Shown: positions 27,384 to 27,964 of the stretch, piece by piece | Position numbering within the stretch: the stretch's first letter is position 1 | Layout of the letters: each line of letters begins with the position of its first letter | From: Pelargonium cotyledonis | Lineage: Eukaryota > Streptophyta > Magnoliopsida > Geraniales > Geraniaceae | Assembly (NCBI GenBank): GCA_036897625.1 | Contig: JAYMTA010000485.1 | Span: 1 to 27,964, forward strand | Direction of reading: 5' to 3' | Length of the DNA stretch: 27,964 nucleotides | The notes under the pieces: generated by a model | Told to the model about the DNA's origin: nothing | Seen by the model: the letters and a program-made list of their open reading frames with translations, nothing else | The model's database searches: none | Position numbers and translations under genes: made by a program

Positions 27384-27964
27384 CTACATGAGTTTCTTCC
27401 TTGGAATTAGGCACAAAGGTTGTTTCTTGTGCAATGTAATAAAAAGCTCTTCACTCATGTCAAGGTGTGCAGGATCTTGATTATTTGGAAGACACCAATC
27501 AAAAGAATGTACCAATTGAGCCAAAAACAAGGCAACTTGCTTAATACCCAAAGATTGTCCCGGGCACATTCTCCTTCCTGAACCAAATGGTATGGAATCA
27601 AAATCCAGTCCTTGAAAATTAATCTTGGAGTCAAGAAACCTTTCCGGCTTGAAGGACAATGGATCTTCCCAAGCTGCAGGGTCGTGTCCAATTGCATTCG
27701 CATTCACGAGCACTCGCGTGTCTTTTGGAATTGTGTAGCCCATAATTTGGCAAGTCTTAGTTGCCCTACGTGGAAGAAGAAATGGCACTGGGACGTGTAG
27801 CCGAAGAGTTTCCATAACGCTAGCAAGCAAATATGGAAGTTTAGGAAGATCGGATTCTTTGATGGAGTCTTTCTTGATTTCTCTTTCGAGCTCTTCACCG
27901 AGTCTTCTCATAGCTCCTTTGTTCTTCATTAGCTCTGTCATTGCCCACTCAAATGTTGTTGTTA
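27384..27964 (-). CDS. Second CYP80-like P450, exon 2 only, cut by window edge
   Basis: The minus-strand frame is open from the window edge (TTTFEWAM, end of the I-helix) to a stop at 27386-27384. It contains ExxR as ETLRLH, PERF, heme loop FGSGRRMCPG with its cysteine, and the same C-terminal layout as the P450 at 16803-18883. Over the shared 185 residues the two differ at roughly 26 positions (about 86% identical), including VLVNVYAIGR versus VLVNANAIGH before the PERF region, which could alter the substrate pocket. All residues needed for heme binding are present, so the gene may be functional; its first exon and start lie beyond the window. Same orientation as the first copy, so this is a tandem duplicate. 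Confidence 0.9.
   Translation of the reverse strand, partial: TTTFEWAMTELMKNKGAMRRLGEELEREIKKDSIKESDLPKLPYLLASVMETLRLHVPVPFLLPRRATKTCQIMGYTIPKDTRVLVNANAIGHDPAAWEDPLSFKPERFLDSKINFQGLDFDSIPFGSGRRMCPGQSLGIKQVALFLAQLVHSFDWCLPNNQDPAHLDMSEELFITLHKKQPLCLIPRKKLM

Noticed and set aside
1-27964. CRISPR arrays, bacterial operons, tRNA or rRNA genes
   Set aside because: No spaced direct repeats, no tRNA cloverleaf or rRNA signature was seen on either strand; the window is plant nuclear DNA.

Overview
This is nuclear DNA from a flowering plant, most likely a eudicot. It is AT-rich, has GT-AG introns, carries non-TIR (CC-type) NLR immune genes, a ten-exon folate gamma-glutamyl hydrolase and CYP80-like P450s, and is littered with Mutator-like elements, a Copia solo LTR and a LINE tail. 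I cannot name the species from sequence alone.

Layout. 1-113 (minus) is the start of a small secreted protein cut by the window edge, perhaps a type-2 lipid-transfer protein, with a TATA box and a GA/CT-rich leader. 410-1799 is a Mutator-like element with long inverted ends. 3121-4461 (minus) is a broken F-box gene. 4850-5170 is a foldback element. 5680-6412 is an old, internally deleted NLR relic of the RPS2/RPS5-like type, followed by a Copia-type solo LTR (6431-6914). 7081-9951 is an intact single-exon RPM1-like NLR of 956 residues with a MADA-like N-terminus. 10603-16469 is a complete gamma-glutamyl hydrolase whose ten exons I could join into 366 residues; its introns hold two tandem duplications, a 27-bp repeat and a Mutator-like MITE with a 9-bp target duplication. 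16803-18883 (minus) is a complete two-exon P450. 19427-19640 is a LINE tail. 21102-21540 is a PPR gene relic that runs into an unexplained 85-codon ORF. 22945-27109 is an almost complete RPP13-like/R3a-type NLR carrying three disabling changes. 27384-27964 (minus) is the last exon of a second P450, about 86% identical to the first over the shared 185 residues, cut by the window edge.

How it fits together. The region mixes two housekeeping or metabolic genes (folate deglutamylation; a tandem P450 pair) with fast-evolving families: three NLRs from three different CC-NLR lineages, an F-box gene and a PPR gene. Of these five only the RPM1-like NLR is intact. The two P450 copies lie in the same orientation about 8.5 kb apart, with the LINE tail, PPR relic and NLR between them, so that block probably entered or expanded between two tandem duplicates. 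I found no convincing undescribed multi-gene system. The most distinctive items are the three-lesion NLR, the PPR-linked unknown ORF, the 24-bp perfect palindrome over the NLR stop codon and the shifted start plus upstream ORF of the hydrolase gene.
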